DNA of 64,000 nucleotides, from NCBI GenBank assembly GCA_023388055.1, contig JAEWGW010000022.1:62001-126000 (forward strand), in the 5' to 3' direction. A program made the position numbers and the translations under genes. This DNA is from Bacillota bacterium. Lineage in GTDB: Bacteria > Bacillota > Bacilli > Paenibacillales > NBRC-103111. Positions 17,849 through 26,895 of the stretch are shown here, in pieces. Under the pieces are notes generated by a model, which had not been told where the DNA came from, made no database searches, and saw only the letters and a program-made list of their open reading frames with translations. Every line of letters begins with the position of its first letter. Position 1 is the first letter of the stretch.

Positions 17849-18679
17849 TCAATGCTCCAACATGTCCAATAAACGCTGCAGACGCGCCGCCGTATCCGCC
17901 GAAGCGGTATAAATCATGATCTTCAGGTCCGGATTGGCCGGAGGCTGCAGAACCACATGTTCAAACTCCAGCTCACCAATACGGGGATCAAATCTGCGTT
18001 TGTAGCGGTCTGTCAGAACCTGAACGTCATGCAGCGGCCAGGCTTCGCGGAATAACGGGCTAGTCTGCATAAACTCCTCTATCAGCTCCTGAAATCTGGC
18101 GTCACGAGGAAAGCGCGCAGAATCAGCACGAAACTGTGCGATCAACACCCTTGCACCGGATTCCCAGTCCTCCATGTTGGAACCCAGCTCGGTCAATAGA
18201 TACCGGATCCAATTGATTCTGGGTGGTGTGGGCTCCGCATCAAACGAAGGTAATCGAAAAACGAAACCTGCCGCTTGGTTCCATTCCAGCAAATCCCAAT
18301 ATCGTCCCAGCACAAATGCCGGGTGCGGATCAAGTGCTCGGATGGTCCGTTCCAATCCTGCGTGAATCTGCTCATCCACTTCTCGTTCCTGCTGTATCGG
18401 CTTTGCAAGAAGATGGAGATGGCGGCGTTCATCCTCTGTTAACCGCAGTGCCTTGGCTATGTTATTAAGGACATCCTCGGAAGGATTCACATCCCGGCCT
18501 TGCTCCAAGGAGGTGTACCACGAGGTTCCGATGTGAGCAAGCTGGGCCACCTCTTCCCTTCGAAGCCCCGGAATCCGCCTCCGCCCGTAGGAAACCAGCC
18601 CTACCTCCTCCGGAGTCAGCCGTTCCCGGCGCGATCGCAGAAACTCACCTAATGACATTTTGGAAGAAACGTCCTCCAT
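17849..18679 (-). CDS. XRE-type regulator with MmyB-like ligand-binding domain
   Basis: 276 residues. The N-terminal HTH (GEFLRSRRERLTPEEVGL, then IPGLRREEVAQLAHIGTSWYTSLEQG) and the C-terminal PAS-like MLTR/MmyB domain (VLGRYWDLLEWNQAAGFVF) are the standard family layout. It is divergent from the NAD-dependent epimerase-like gene at 18794, which it most likely controls. The start ATG has AGGAGG upstream. Confidence 0.9.
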   Translation of the reverse strand: MEDVSSKMSLGEFLRSRRERLTPEEVGLVSYGRRRIPGLRREEVAQLAHIGTSWYTSLEQGRDVNPSEDVLNNIAKALRLTEDERRHLHLLAKPIQQEREVDEQIHAGLERTIRALDPHPAFVLGRYWDLLEWNQAAGFVFRLPSFDAEPTPPRINWIRYLLTELGSNMEDWESGARVLIAQFRADSARFPRDARFQELIEEFMQTSPLFREAWPLHDVQVLTDRYKRRFDPRIGELEFEHVVLQPPANPDLKIMIYTASADTAARLQRLLDMLEH

Positions 18680-18793
18680 GGAATCTCCTCCTTATCCTGA
18701 CACTCCCCATCATACGATAAACGCAGGAAGGTTGCTATGTGCCCCTTTCGTTATACTGGTCCTATGTCACCACAACCCGAGGAGGATGTTAGC

Positions 18794-19636
18794 ATGGATT
18801 TTTTTGTAACCGGAGCTACGGGCAAGGTTGGAAGCCGTTTTGTTCCGCGTCTGTTACAGCGCGGCCATCACGTGAAGCTTTTGGTTAGAGACGCCTCAAA
18901 GGTAGACGGGCTTCACCAGTTGGGGGCCGAAATTATCGAAGGCGACCTGCTGCAGCCGGAGCATTACCTGGACACGCTTCGCGGCAGCGATGTTGTCGTT
19001 CACTTGGCCGCACAGTTCCGGGGTGTGGATGAGCATACCACCCGAATGGCAAATATTGATGGCAGTGTCGCCTTGGCCCGTGCCGCGTTAGATGCGGGTG
19101 TGCCCCGGTTTGTCTTCTCCAGCACCAACCATGTCTATGGTTCAGGTGGGTATGCGAGACCCAGCCGGGAGGAGGATGAACTCCATCCCGCCTTCGCATA
19201 TCCCCAAAGCAAGGCTGATGCCGAAGCGGCACTGCTGACGCTTCACCGTGAGGAGGGCTTGGGGCTCTGCATTATCCGGTTTCCATTCGTCTACGGAGAG
19301 CGCGACCCCCACATCGAGGAGGTTCTGCCCTTCTTCCGCAGATGGAATCCGGCCAGACGCATTCATATGGCGCATCATGCGGATATCAGCCAAGCCTTGA
19401 TGCTGGCAGCCTGTACACCTGGAATTGACGGGCGGATCTACAATGTGGCCGACGATGCGCCAATCTCCGTTGCAGAGATGCTGCAGCTGCACAATACAGA
19501 GCTTTCACCGGAAGCGCTGCAGCAGGAATATGATCCGTGGGACATGATCGTCGATACAACACGGATTAGGGACGAGCTGCATTACCGGCCGATCTATGCC
19601 TCGTTCTACACGGCAAGAGATGCCGGGGCACTATAA
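18794..19636 (+). CDS. NAD(P)-dependent epimerase/dehydratase-like protein
   Basis: 280 residues from ATG 18794 (GAGGAGG upstream). Extended-SDR Rossmann fold: DFFVTGATGKVGSRFV at the N-terminus, DVVVHLAAQF, and catalytic YPQSK. The substrate is unknown. A GC-rich terminator follows. Divergent from the MmyB-like regulator. Confidence 0.88.
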   Translation: MDFFVTGATGKVGSRFVPRLLQRGHHVKLLVRDASKVDGLHQLGAEIIEGDLLQPEHYLDTLRGSDVVVHLAAQFRGVDEHTTRMANIDGSVALARAALDAGVPRFVFSSTNHVYGSGGYARPSREEDELHPAFAYPQSKADAEAALLTLHREEGLGLCIIRFPFVYGERDPHIEEVLPFFRRWNPARRIHMAHHADISQALMLAACTPGIDGRIYNVADDAPISVAEMLQLHNTELSPEALQQEYDPWDMIVDTTRIRDELHYRPIYASFYTARDAGAL

Positions 19637-19649
19637 GGGAACACGTATA

Positions 19650-19673
19650 AACCCCCGGGGAATCCGGGGGTTT
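19650..19673. terminator. GC-rich terminator between convergent genes
   Basis: AACCCCCGG and CCGGGGGTT form a 9-bp stem around a short GGAAT-type loop, between the epimerase-like gene and dbpA, and could act in either direction. Confidence 0.75.
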
Positions 19674-19690
19674 GCGCCGCCTTGTAACCT

Positions 19691-21139
19691 TTATTTCCGG
19701 TTGGCCACATGCACCTTCAGCAGCTTTCCTTTGATCGTGGTGTCCTTCATCTTGTGAAGCACGAGCTGGCCCTTGCCATTGAGGATATCCACGTAGGAGG
19801 CGTTATCCTCGATGGTGATAATCCCGATATCGTCCGCGGTTACCCCTTCGATCTTGGCGATGGTGCCGACGAAGTCTACGGCTCTGATCTTCTTTTTCTT
19901 CCCACCGTTAAAATACAGCTTCAGCACGCCCTGATCCATACGGGAGCTCCGGTCCTTCATGGCGGACCGCTGATTCCTGATCTTCGCCTCGAAGGCCGGG
20001 CTGGTGCGTGCGATGTCTTCCTTGGTGGGTTTGTTTCTCTGCTGAAGCTCGAAGCCGATAAACCGCTCCACATTGATAACGAACTTGTCATCGGTGGAGG
20101 TGGCAAAGGAGATAGCCTTCCCCGAATGCCCGGCTCTTCCCGTCCGGCCGGTCCGATGGACATAGCTTTCATGCTCCTGCGGAAAATCATAGTTAATCAC
20201 ATGGCTGATATTTTCGATATCGATCCCTCTCGCGGCGACATCGGTGGCGATCAGATAGCGGAATTCCCCTTGTTTGAAGGCGTTCATCATCTCCGAACGG
20301 TCCTCCTGCTCCATTCCGCCATGGATTCTGCCGCAGGGGTAGCCCGCCTTGGCTAAATCCTCGAATACGACCTCAACCCTGACCTGTGTCCGGCAAAAGA
20401 TAATGCAGCTATCCGGGTTCTCAACGGTGGTGACATCCCGCAGCAATTTCAGCTTGTTCTCGTCCCTGACCGCATAAATCGAATGCTCGATTTGGCTTAC
20501 GGTCTTCGTCTCCGTTTGCACCTCTATGTCCATGGGCTGGTTCATATATTTGTGGCACAGATTCTTCACGTCCTTGGGCAGTGTCGCCGAGAACAGCATG
20601 GTCATACGATCCAGAGGCAGCGTGCGGATAATCCGCTCCACATGCTCGATAAAGCCCATATTCAGCATTTCATCGGCTTCATCAATCACCAGAAATTTGA
20701 TTTGCTCCAAGTCGATGGTCTGCTTCTCAATATGATCGATTAACCGTCCCGGTGTGCCAACGATAACATGGTTTCTCTGCTGCAGCTGCACCTTCTGCCG
20801 GGCAAAGGGCTGCTTCCCATACACAGCAGCGGCCTTGATCCGTTTATGTCTGCCGATATTCATGATATCCTGCTTCACCTGGTCGGCTAGCTCGCGGGTT
20901 GGTGTTAAGATCAAGGCCTGCGGCCGGTTCTCATCCCATTCCAGCAGCTCACAGATCGGAATGCCATAAGCCGCGGTTTTCCCGCTCCCCGTGTGGGACT
21001 TGACGGTCATATCCTTTCTCTCCAGCGCCAACGGAATGACCTTGCGTTGAACCTCCGTGGGTTCACGGAATCCCATATTGTCTAAGGAACGGGTAATATC
21101 CTCGCTTAATTTATATTCTTGAAAGCCTTGCTCACTCAT
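19691..21139 (-). CDS. dbpA: ATP-dependent RNA helicase DbpA (DEAD box)
   Basis: 482 residues. Helicase motifs in order: Q-motif region, SHTGSGKTAAYG (I), PTRELADQ (Ia), VIDEADEML (DEAD), SAT (III), ATDVAARGIDI (V) and HRTGRTGRAG (VI). The C-terminal ~75 residues (KLYFNGGKKKKIRAVDFVG) match the DbpA RNA-binding domain that docks on 23S rRNA hairpin 92. Acts in 50S subunit assembly, like Bacillus YxiN. Confidence 0.93.
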   Translation of the reverse strand: MSEQGFQEYKLSEDITRSLDNMGFREPTEVQRKVIPLALERKDMTVKSHTGSGKTAAYGIPICELLEWDENRPQALILTPTRELADQVKQDIMNIGRHKRIKAAAVYGKQPFARQKVQLQQRNHVIVGTPGRLIDHIEKQTIDLEQIKFLVIDEADEMLNMGFIEHVERIIRTLPLDRMTMLFSATLPKDVKNLCHKYMNQPMDIEVQTETKTVSQIEHSIYAVRDENKLKLLRDVTTVENPDSCIIFCRTQVRVEVVFEDLAKAGYPCGRIHGGMEQEDRSEMMNAFKQGEFRYLIATDVAARGIDIENISHVINYDFPQEHESYVHRTGRTGRAGHSGKAISFATSTDDKFVINVERFIGFELQQRNKPTKEDIARTSPAFEAKIRNQRSAMKDRSSRMDQGVLKLYFNGGKKKKIRAVDFVGTIAKIEGVTADDIGIITIEDNASYVDILNGKGQLVLHKMKDTTIKGKLLKVHVANRK

Positions 21140-21225
21140 CAGTTAACCCCTTTTATATTCAGTAACATCGAATACCGATTGTTTTCATGTCCAGGTTATA
21201 TTCTATCCATTATGGTCATCCATGT

Positions 21226-21972
21226 CTATTCCGTGGAAATTTTCGCACACGCGATTCGAAAGCCAAGGTCATCTATCTTGAAGTCAGGCATGCTTTTCCG
21301 TCTTACCGTGGAGCCGCAGTTGTTTGCCACCTCAGCCCAGCTTCCGCCCCGGAAGACCCTATAGTTGCCATATCGATTCGTATCATACAGATCCCAGCAC
21401 CACTCCCACACATTCCCGAGCATATCGTAAAGCCCCCAGGGATTAGGAAGCAGCTGCCCGACTTGTTGGGCTGACCCATTGGAATTGTCTTGATACCATG
21501 CGATTTGGTCAATGCTTCCATACCGGTATCCGGTGGTCCCCGCTTTGCATGCATACTGCCATTCAGCATCCGTTAATAATCGGAAGCCATCGGCTTCTTT
21601 ATTTAATCCGGTATTCTCACTTTCATTGGTGATGGTGTAGCACTCCGTTCTGCCAAGCATTCGGGACAATCTGTTGCAAAAGACAATGGAATCTATCCAC
21701 GATACCTCTGTAACGGGCAGGTTCTTCCTATGAAATGCGCCTTCTTCCTCATGCATGACAAAATGATACAGCTGCTGGGTGACCGGATATTTCATTGCGT
21801 AGAAAGGATCGATCGTTTCCGACCATGTAACGACCTTCTTATCGGGTCCTCTTCCAGGATCTGATAACGTGTAATCCGAGCTAAGCCATTTATTCGTATT
21901 TATATAATCTCTTAATTCAACGGTCCCACCTTCTATGGGCACCATAAACTCCATTATTCTTCCAATATGCAT
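21226..21972 (-). CDS. SUMF1/formylglycine-generating-enzyme-fold protein
   Basis: 248 residues from ATG 21972 (GGGAG upstream). The fold is shown by YPVTQQLY, LPVTEVSW, RLLTDAEWQYACKAG, NPWGLYDMLGNVWEWCWD and FRGGSW near the end. Catalytic FGEs carry two cysteines in the C-terminal motif; here the first is replaced (GGSWAEVANNC) and only one remains, so sulfatase activation is doubtful. It follows the VanZ-domain gene on the same strand. No sulfatase lies nearby. Confidence 0.85.
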   Translation of the reverse strand: MHIGRIMEFMVPIEGGTVELRDYINTNKWLSSDYTLSDPGRGPDKKVVTWSETIDPFYAMKYPVTQQLYHFVMHEEEGAFHRKNLPVTEVSWIDSIVFCNRLSRMLGRTECYTITNESENTGLNKEADGFRLLTDAEWQYACKAGTTGYRYGSIDQIAWYQDNSNGSAQQVGQLLPNPWGLYDMLGNVWEWCWDLYDTNRYGNYRVFRGGSWAEVANNCGSTVRRKSMPDFKIDDLGFRIACAKISTE

Positions 21973-21990
21973 TCTGATCTCTCCCGGCCA

Positions 21991-22015
21991 CCTAGGGCGT
22001 GTTTGCAAACCCGCC
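21991..22015. repeat. Partial copy of the GTGTTTGCAAAC repeat
   Basis: CTAGGGCGTGTTTGCAAACC here matches the left end of the fuller element at 58269-58434, with one difference. It lies in the leader of the SUMF1-domain gene. Confidence 0.6.
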
Positions 22016-22029
22016 CTAACCCAGCCTGC

Positions 22030-22965
22030 TTATTTATTCCAGGCGTATTTCATTTCCCTGATTCCCACATCCCACATGCTCATATTCCCTTCCAGGGTGA
22101 TGGTGAGCTCCTTGGCCCCTTGAAGATAGATGGAGTATGTGCCAAGCTCATCGCTTTGATCTTCTGCTGATCCAGACAGGTACTCCTGCCCGTCGGCGGA
22201 TATACGCAGACTCCCGCGGCGCTCCTTTTGATCGGGAATCCCATAGTTGAGAATGAAATACAGGTCCCTTTTTCCTAATTTGTACGTGTAGGTCACCGTT
22301 TTTTTGTCTCCCGTGTTATACACATTAAACTGGGGCTCAACCGTTTGTCCGCTAATTTGGAAGCTGTCCCGCCGGATTCCCTGCGAGGGGGATTCGCTGC
22401 TGCTCTGCAGATTGTTTATTGCCGCAAAAGGGGCTAATTCCTTGGTAAACACGTTGCTTACCATTCCGAAGATTCCCCAAATTGCAACAAACAAAACAAG
22501 CGCTGAGATGCCCGCAGCTGCTATATTGGTCCAGAGCTTATGTGTTCGAAATCCGATTTTGTATGCCCCAAAACCAATGGCTGCTCCTAATGAGTTTTGA
22601 ATCACGTCGTTGATATCGAAGCTGCCAAGCAAGGTGAGGGCCTGAACGGTTTCCAGCACCAGGATAGACAGAATGAATAGAATCATAAACCGAAGGAAGC
22701 CGGTCCGATATAACAACGGAATCAAAATGCCAAAAGGGATGAAGGCGGCGATGTTTCCCAAGCTCACAGCATCCATCAGCGTAGGATGGAGCAGATCCGA
22801 TAAACCCGGCACCCTAAAAAAACCATCCGGCACCCATAAAAAGGTGTACCCTTTATCCAGAGCTAAGGTATCCGCTCTTCCGAATGCAAAAAAGATAAAA
22901 TAAAGAATCAACACGGTATAGAATAGGGTGAGGGCTACCATCCGTTTTCGTTGCTTTGTATTCAT
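22030..22965 (-). CDS. VanZ-family membrane protein with extracytoplasmic C-domain
   Basis: 311 residues from ATG 22965, 7 nt after AAGGAG. Four to five membrane segments in the first ~170 residues carry the VanZ pattern (NIAAFIPFGILIPLLY, FDINDVIQNSLGAAIGF). The last ~140 residues form a soluble beta-rich domain. VanZ-like proteins are linked to low-level glycopeptide tolerance in some species, but most are of unknown function; this one has no van genes around it. Confidence 0.83.
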   Translation of the reverse strand: MNTKQRKRMVALTLFYTVLILYFIFFAFGRADTLALDKGYTFLWVPDGFFRVPGLSDLLHPTLMDAVSLGNIAAFIPFGILIPLLYRTGFLRFMILFILSILVLETVQALTLLGSFDINDVIQNSLGAAIGFGAYKIGFRTHKLWTNIAAAGISALVLFVAIWGIFGMVSNVFTKELAPFAAINNLQSSSESPSQGIRRDSFQISGQTVEPQFNVYNTGDKKTVTYTYKLGKRDLYFILNYGIPDQKERRGSLRISADGQEYLSGSAEDQSDELGTYSIYLQGAKELTITLEGNMSMWDVGIREMKYAWNK

Positions 22966-23038
22966 TATATGCTCCTTTATCTTGGCGGCCCTGGCGGGCG
23001 AATCTATAGCTATGATACGTTCCTCTGCGGCGTATTGC

Positions 23039-23068
23039 AAAAAAAAAGCCACCCTCTTGCCGGATGGC
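23039..23068 (-). terminator. Terminator of the AraC-type regulator gene
   Basis: On the minus strand GCCATCC and GGGTGGC pair (one G-U) and are followed by nine T residues, 29 bp after the stop. Confidence 0.8.
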
Positions 23069-23096
23069 CTCGTTCCTTTTGCACTACATACAATCG

Positions 23097-23945
23097 TTAC
23101 TTTTTCCTGACGGGAATCCAAATCTCCCCAGTGGTGTTCACGGCCATACCGTAATACATTTCCAAACAAGGCCCCTCCACCTGCTCGTATTCCGATGTCG
23201 GAAACCACTCGGCATAGATGCGTCTCCATAGCTTTTGCAAGTCACATTGCGGCTCCGGGAAGACGGCCCATGTAGAAGCCGGAACCGAAAGAGTTGTGAA
23301 CCTCTCGGGAATTTCAAGCCCCTTGGGCATATGGTAGCCGATCATGTACTTAAAGGATTCCTTGGTATGACCAAATAAAGCAGCATGCAGGTTGGTGTCA
23401 CTAAACCGGCCCAGGATCCCATTCATAAGATCGACACTGCCATCATCATCACATTGTTTGCGGAACTGGGGGACTTCACGAAATGCGGTTTCCATGCTCT
23501 GGCTCATTACACCATATACGCCAAACAACTCGAAAGGCCCTCTTGGTTCAATACGGTACTCCATCTCGACATCCCCTTTGATTGAGATATGGAAGGACAT
23601 CCGGGGATAGGCTTTTAGAGAAACGCCTGTATCGCGCGCTGATACCGGTATCACTCCATGGAGATTCTTGAATGCCCGCGCGAACGCCTCAGGCGAATCA
23701 TATCCGTATTTCACCGCAACATCAATTACCTTCGCCTTTGTTGTCTGCAGCTCGAACGCCGCCAACGTCAACCGTCTGCGCCGGATATACTCCGACAAGG
23801 TTATCCCCGTAATAAACGGAAACATACGTTGAAAGTGGTACGTAGAACAACAGGCCAGCTGCGCGATTTTCTCATAGGAGATATCATCATCCAGATTTGC
23901 TTCGATATACTCCATCACACTGTTCATCCTCTCCAACCAATCCAT
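23097..23945 (-). CDS. AraC-family regulator with GyrI-like effector domain
   Basis: 282 residues from ATG 23945 behind GGGAGGGAG. Residues 1-110 are two AraC HTH motifs (ISYEKIAQLACCSTYHFQRMF and VIDVAVKYGYDSPEAFARAF). The C-terminal half is a GyrI-like/AraC_E_bind ligand domain that in relatives binds drugs or other small cations. Targets unknown; the next upstream genes on this strand are a small DUF6953-like protein and an SDR. Confidence 0.9.
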   Translation of the reverse strand: MDWLERMNSVMEYIEANLDDDISYEKIAQLACCSTYHFQRMFPFITGITLSEYIRRRRLTLAAFELQTTKAKVIDVAVKYGYDSPEAFARAFKNLHGVIPVSARDTGVSLKAYPRMSFHISIKGDVEMEYRIEPRGPFELFGVYGVMSQSMETAFREVPQFRKQCDDDGSVDLMNGILGRFSDTNLHAALFGHTKESFKYMIGYHMPKGLEIPERFTTLSVPASTWAVFPEPQCDLQKLWRRIYAEWFPTSEYEQVEGPCLEMYYGMAVNTTGEIWIPVRKK

Positions 23946-24035
23946 CGGACTCCCTCCCTTCGAGATTAATTGTAGTGCAGGCAAAGAATAGGAGCCTTGC
24001 ATTAGCTGCACGAAAAAGTCATTACTCGCAAGATC

Positions 24036-24272
24036 CTAGGTCCATGCCCAAAAGAAGCCGTCCCTGTCCCAGGCAATTCGGCCGCCGTGAAGCTTGCGGA
24101 ACGCCTTCTTCACCTCTTTGGACAACGACGCATTTCCATTCTCATTCACGAATACGAATTGCTCGCCGAAATTGGTCTTTACATATTCAATTGCATCGGC
24201 CTGGTACAGGGATCCCCTAAACCTGATTTCCTTGACCATCCATTCCGACACTTGCTCCGCGGTTACTTCCAT
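24036..24272 (-). CDS. Small DUF6953-like protein
   Basis: 78 residues from ATG 24272 (AAGGAG upstream). It contains EWMVKEI, a FGEQFVFVNENGN core and a tryptophan-rich end (WDRDGFFWAWT), a layout I associate with the DUF6953 family. No catalytic motif. It lies 33 bp downstream of the SDR gene on the same strand. Confidence 0.65.
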   Translation of the reverse strand: MEVTAEQVSEWMVKEIRFRGSLYQADAIEYVKTNFGEQFVFVNENGNASLSKEVKKAFRKLHGGRIAWDRDGFFWAWT

Positions 24273-24305
24273 GCGTTCATTCTCCTTTATACTCTCGTCC
24301 CTCAC

Positions 24306-25076
24306 TCACAAATGAGACCCGCCCGTCGCATCCAGCATCTGTCCCGTTACCCATCGGCTGTCCGGCGATGCCACAAACGCGACAATATCAGCGATATCCG
24401 AGGGTTTGCCCACACGTCCAAGCGCGGACATTTCCTCGGCATTTTTACGGCCTTCCGGCGTGTGCAGCCATGAGGCGTTGATGTCAGTATCGACGATGCC
24501 AGGCATAACCGCATTCACGGTGATTCCCCGCGGACCCAAAAGCTGAGCAAGGTGCAGGGTGAATGTATTGAGGGCGCCTTTGGTTAGATTGTAGGCCATA
24601 ATATGCGGGAAGGCAATCCGGGTCACGCCGGATGAGATGTTAATAATGCGCCCGCCGTTGCGCAAACGTCCCAGCGATTGCTGGACCAGAAAAAACGGCG
24701 CCTTTACGTTGACCGCCATCAGCCGATCGAATTCCTCTTCGGTTGTCTCTTCAAAGGGCGAGGATGTGCCGATTCCGGCATTGTTAACCAGGATATCGAA
24801 TTGACTGGTGCCTAATCGGAGGGTAAGCTCCTCATCCAATCCTTCAAGAAAGCGGTCAAGCCCGTCCAGGGAATCCAGGTTTGCGCCAATCGCGAAGGCT
24901 GTTCCACCTGCCGCCTCAATCATGGAGACGGTCTCATCCGCGGCGTCCCTCCGCATGCCATAATGTACCGCGACTAGCGCCCCTTCTGCTGCGAGGCGCA
25001 GCGCAATCCCCCTGCCAATCCCCCGGCTGGCTCCTGTTACTACAGCGACCTTGCCCTCCAAGCGTTTATTGATCAT
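24306..25076 (-). CDS. SDR-family oxidoreductase
   Basis: 256 residues, classical SDR: TGASRGIGRGIAL cofactor motif, NNAGI, catalytic serine in INISSG, and YNLTK catalytic pair. Similar to 3-oxoacyl-ACP-reductase-like and glucose-dehydrogenase-like enzymes; substrate unknown. Its promoter has a MerR-type 19-bp spacer, but the adjacent MerR gene is broken, so control of this gene has probably changed. Confidence 0.9.
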   Translation of the reverse strand: MINKRLEGKVAVVTGASRGIGRGIALRLAAEGALVAVHYGMRRDAADETVSMIEAAGGTAFAIGANLDSLDGLDRFLEGLDEELTLRLGTSQFDILVNNAGIGTSSPFEETTEEEFDRLMAVNVKAPFFLVQQSLGRLRNGGRIINISSGVTRIAFPHIMAYNLTKGALNTFTLHLAQLLGPRGITVNAVMPGIVDTDINASWLHTPEGRKNAEEMSALGRVGKPSDIADIVAFVASPDSRWVTGQMLDATGGSHL

Positions 25077-25109
25077 CCAGATCCACTCCTTATCTACTGG
25101 TTGAACCCA

Positions 25110-25140
25110 TGATAAACCCTCCCCTTAAGAGGAGGGTCAA
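25110..25140 (-). promoter_or_regulatory. MerR-type promoter of the SDR gene
   Basis: On the minus strand -35 TTGACC and -10 TTATCA are separated by 19 bp. A near-perfect palindrome, CCCTCCCCTTAAGAGGAGGG (25117-25136 on the plus strand), fills the spacer. Long spacers of this kind are the hallmark of MerR-controlled promoters. Confidence 0.7.
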
Positions 25141-25158
25141 GTGGATCCGGCAGATTTT

Positions 25159-25780
25159 TCAGACCCGTTCAATGGGCAAAATCATCTCCACCATCCGAAG
25201 CTGCCCGTAGATATCCTTGTCCGGGGTGAGATACACCTCCCGGACCGGAAGCGACTCCAGCGGCCGGTACCCCTCTTGAGCAGCCCATAACCGCAGGACC
25301 CCGTTTGCCTTGCAGCTGTTCTGATACGGGTCGCACCGATGGGTATAAGCAATAACATCCTTCACACCGGGCAGCTGATAAATCCTCACACTTCCCCTAG
25401 CAGGGATTACTTTTGAGATAGGAATCGTTACCTCGATATCCGAGGGCTCATCGTCGGAATCAGCTATTCTGTGCCGCACGATGGTTACCTCCCGATCGGG
25501 ATTCTCTCCCTGTGAGCCAACATACTGCTTCAACGTATCCAGCAGCAGGCAAAGTTGGCCTTTGGGCACCGTCTGGCGTACAGAGGCTACAAGAGCCGGC
25601 TCCACGCTTCGCAACGAGAACCTTCCTTCCTCTGCATCCCCATGCCTTTGCATCCGGACAAGCCGTTGGTCAATCTCTTCAAGCTGCTGCTGTGCCCTCC
25701 GGATCTGTAACTCCAGTTCCTCCCGCTTTTCCAACAGCGTACATTCTGCTCAGCTTCGCAAAAGCCCCTATCTTAATCAT
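25159..25780 (-). pseudogene. MerR-family regulator with its DNA-binding domain deleted
   Basis: From ATG 25780 the sequence reads MIKIGAFAKLSRM, the usual start of a MerR HTH, and then leaves frame. From about 25734 another frame encodes the expected dimerisation helix (KREELELQIRRAQQQLEEI) and a complete GyrI-like effector domain ending near VEMILPIERV. Roughly 200-240 bp of HTH/wing coding appears deleted with a frameshift at about 25740. A weak TTG at 25734 could still express the effector domain alone. Confidence 0.75.
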
Positions 25781-25986
25781 CCTGATCCCTCACTTATTAT
25801 GCGGCGGTGTATTCCCGAACCCCGTAAACATATCCCTTTCTTTTATTATATCTTGAAAAACAAGGAAATCGTCAATCCGACACTACGAATCAGCAGGCGA
25901 TCTGCAGCAGATAATTTGTTATATATGGAACTTTTTCCAATCCGTTATCGTCTAATGGAAAACGAATCGAGAAAGGGGAAGCTCTC

Positions 25987-26790
25987 TTGCGCGTGAAATT
26001 TTTTATCTGCTCCTGGTTACCGCTCTTGGTAGCAAGTTCGATTGTGGCTGCTTGTTCGGGCCAGCAGGTTGATCCCTCCTCAACACCTGCGCCCACACAG
26101 CAGATCCTTTTGCCTTCTCCCGAAGCCTCCTCCAACCCATCCGCCGGACCTGCTGCCGATTCAGGCTCCGGAAGGAAGCTGCTCGCCTCCGTTCCGAATC
26201 AAAACATCTTCCTTTTCGGTGAAGAAAATGGCGTGGCCCTGCGCATTGGAGACCAAACCCGTACATTCGATTGGATGTATTCCACACCTAGAGACATTGC
26301 CCCCCGTCTGCAGGTACAGGATTATGACGGCGACGGGAAGGAGGAGCTTTCCGTCATTCTGCATGTCGGCTCAGGAACAGGACTTTCCGTGGATGAACTG
26401 CATATGATCAAGATGGATCCGGCCGATCCGGACTATTTCAAGGATCAGGTGTTCCACGACTATGAAGCCCAACTGAACAAGGCGGTCCAAATCAAGACCA
26501 TTCTGCAGAATGACGTTCTGTTTGGCCAGCTTTCCATTGACTCTGCCTCCCATTCGGTTAACTTGAAGGAGCTTCAATCCCCGGAGTTTGGCAAAGTCAG
26601 CGACCAGCTGTACTTCGGTAACATTGTCCGTTTTGAACACGAGGGCAAGCATATAAAGGCCCAGTTTGCCGCCGAAATTGCTGTGGAGAAATCCCCTATG
26701 CCACAATCCATCGGTGACATCGACGCGAATGTGAGCTATAAGGACGGGAAATTTGTGTTGTCCCATTTTGCTTTTCGAGCAGGATCCTGA
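25987..26790 (+). CDS. Lipoprotein with a calcium-binding-like DxDGDG repeat
   Basis: 267 residues from TTG 25987, 7 nt after AAAGGGGA. The signal peptide ends in the lipobox VAAC (Cys ~23), followed by a low-complexity Ser/Pro/Ala linker of ~35 residues. QDYDGDGKEELSV resembles an FG-GAP/EF-hand-like calcium loop in a beta-propeller-type repeat. Predicted to sit on the outer face of the membrane; function unknown. Confidence 0.75.
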   Translation: MRVKFFICSWLPLLVASSIVAACSGQQVDPSSTPAPTQQILLPSPEASSNPSAGPAADSGSGRKLLASVPNQNIFLFGEENGVALRIGDQTRTFDWMYSTPRDIAPRLQVQDYDGDGKEELSVILHVGSGTGLSVDELHMIKMDPADPDYFKDQVFHDYEAQLNKAVQIKTILQNDVLFGQLSIDSASHSVNLKELQSPEFGKVSDQLYFGNIVRFEHEGKHIKAQFAAEIAVEKSPMPQSIGDIDANVSYKDGKFVLSHFAFRAGS

Positions 26791-26895
26791 AGTGCCATAA
26801 CAACAAGAATGTTGATTCATGGAGTAGGTGCAACATTTTCCATGGGGATTCGTCTATATATTGGATGAAGTATTCAAGAATAGGGAGTGAATGTA

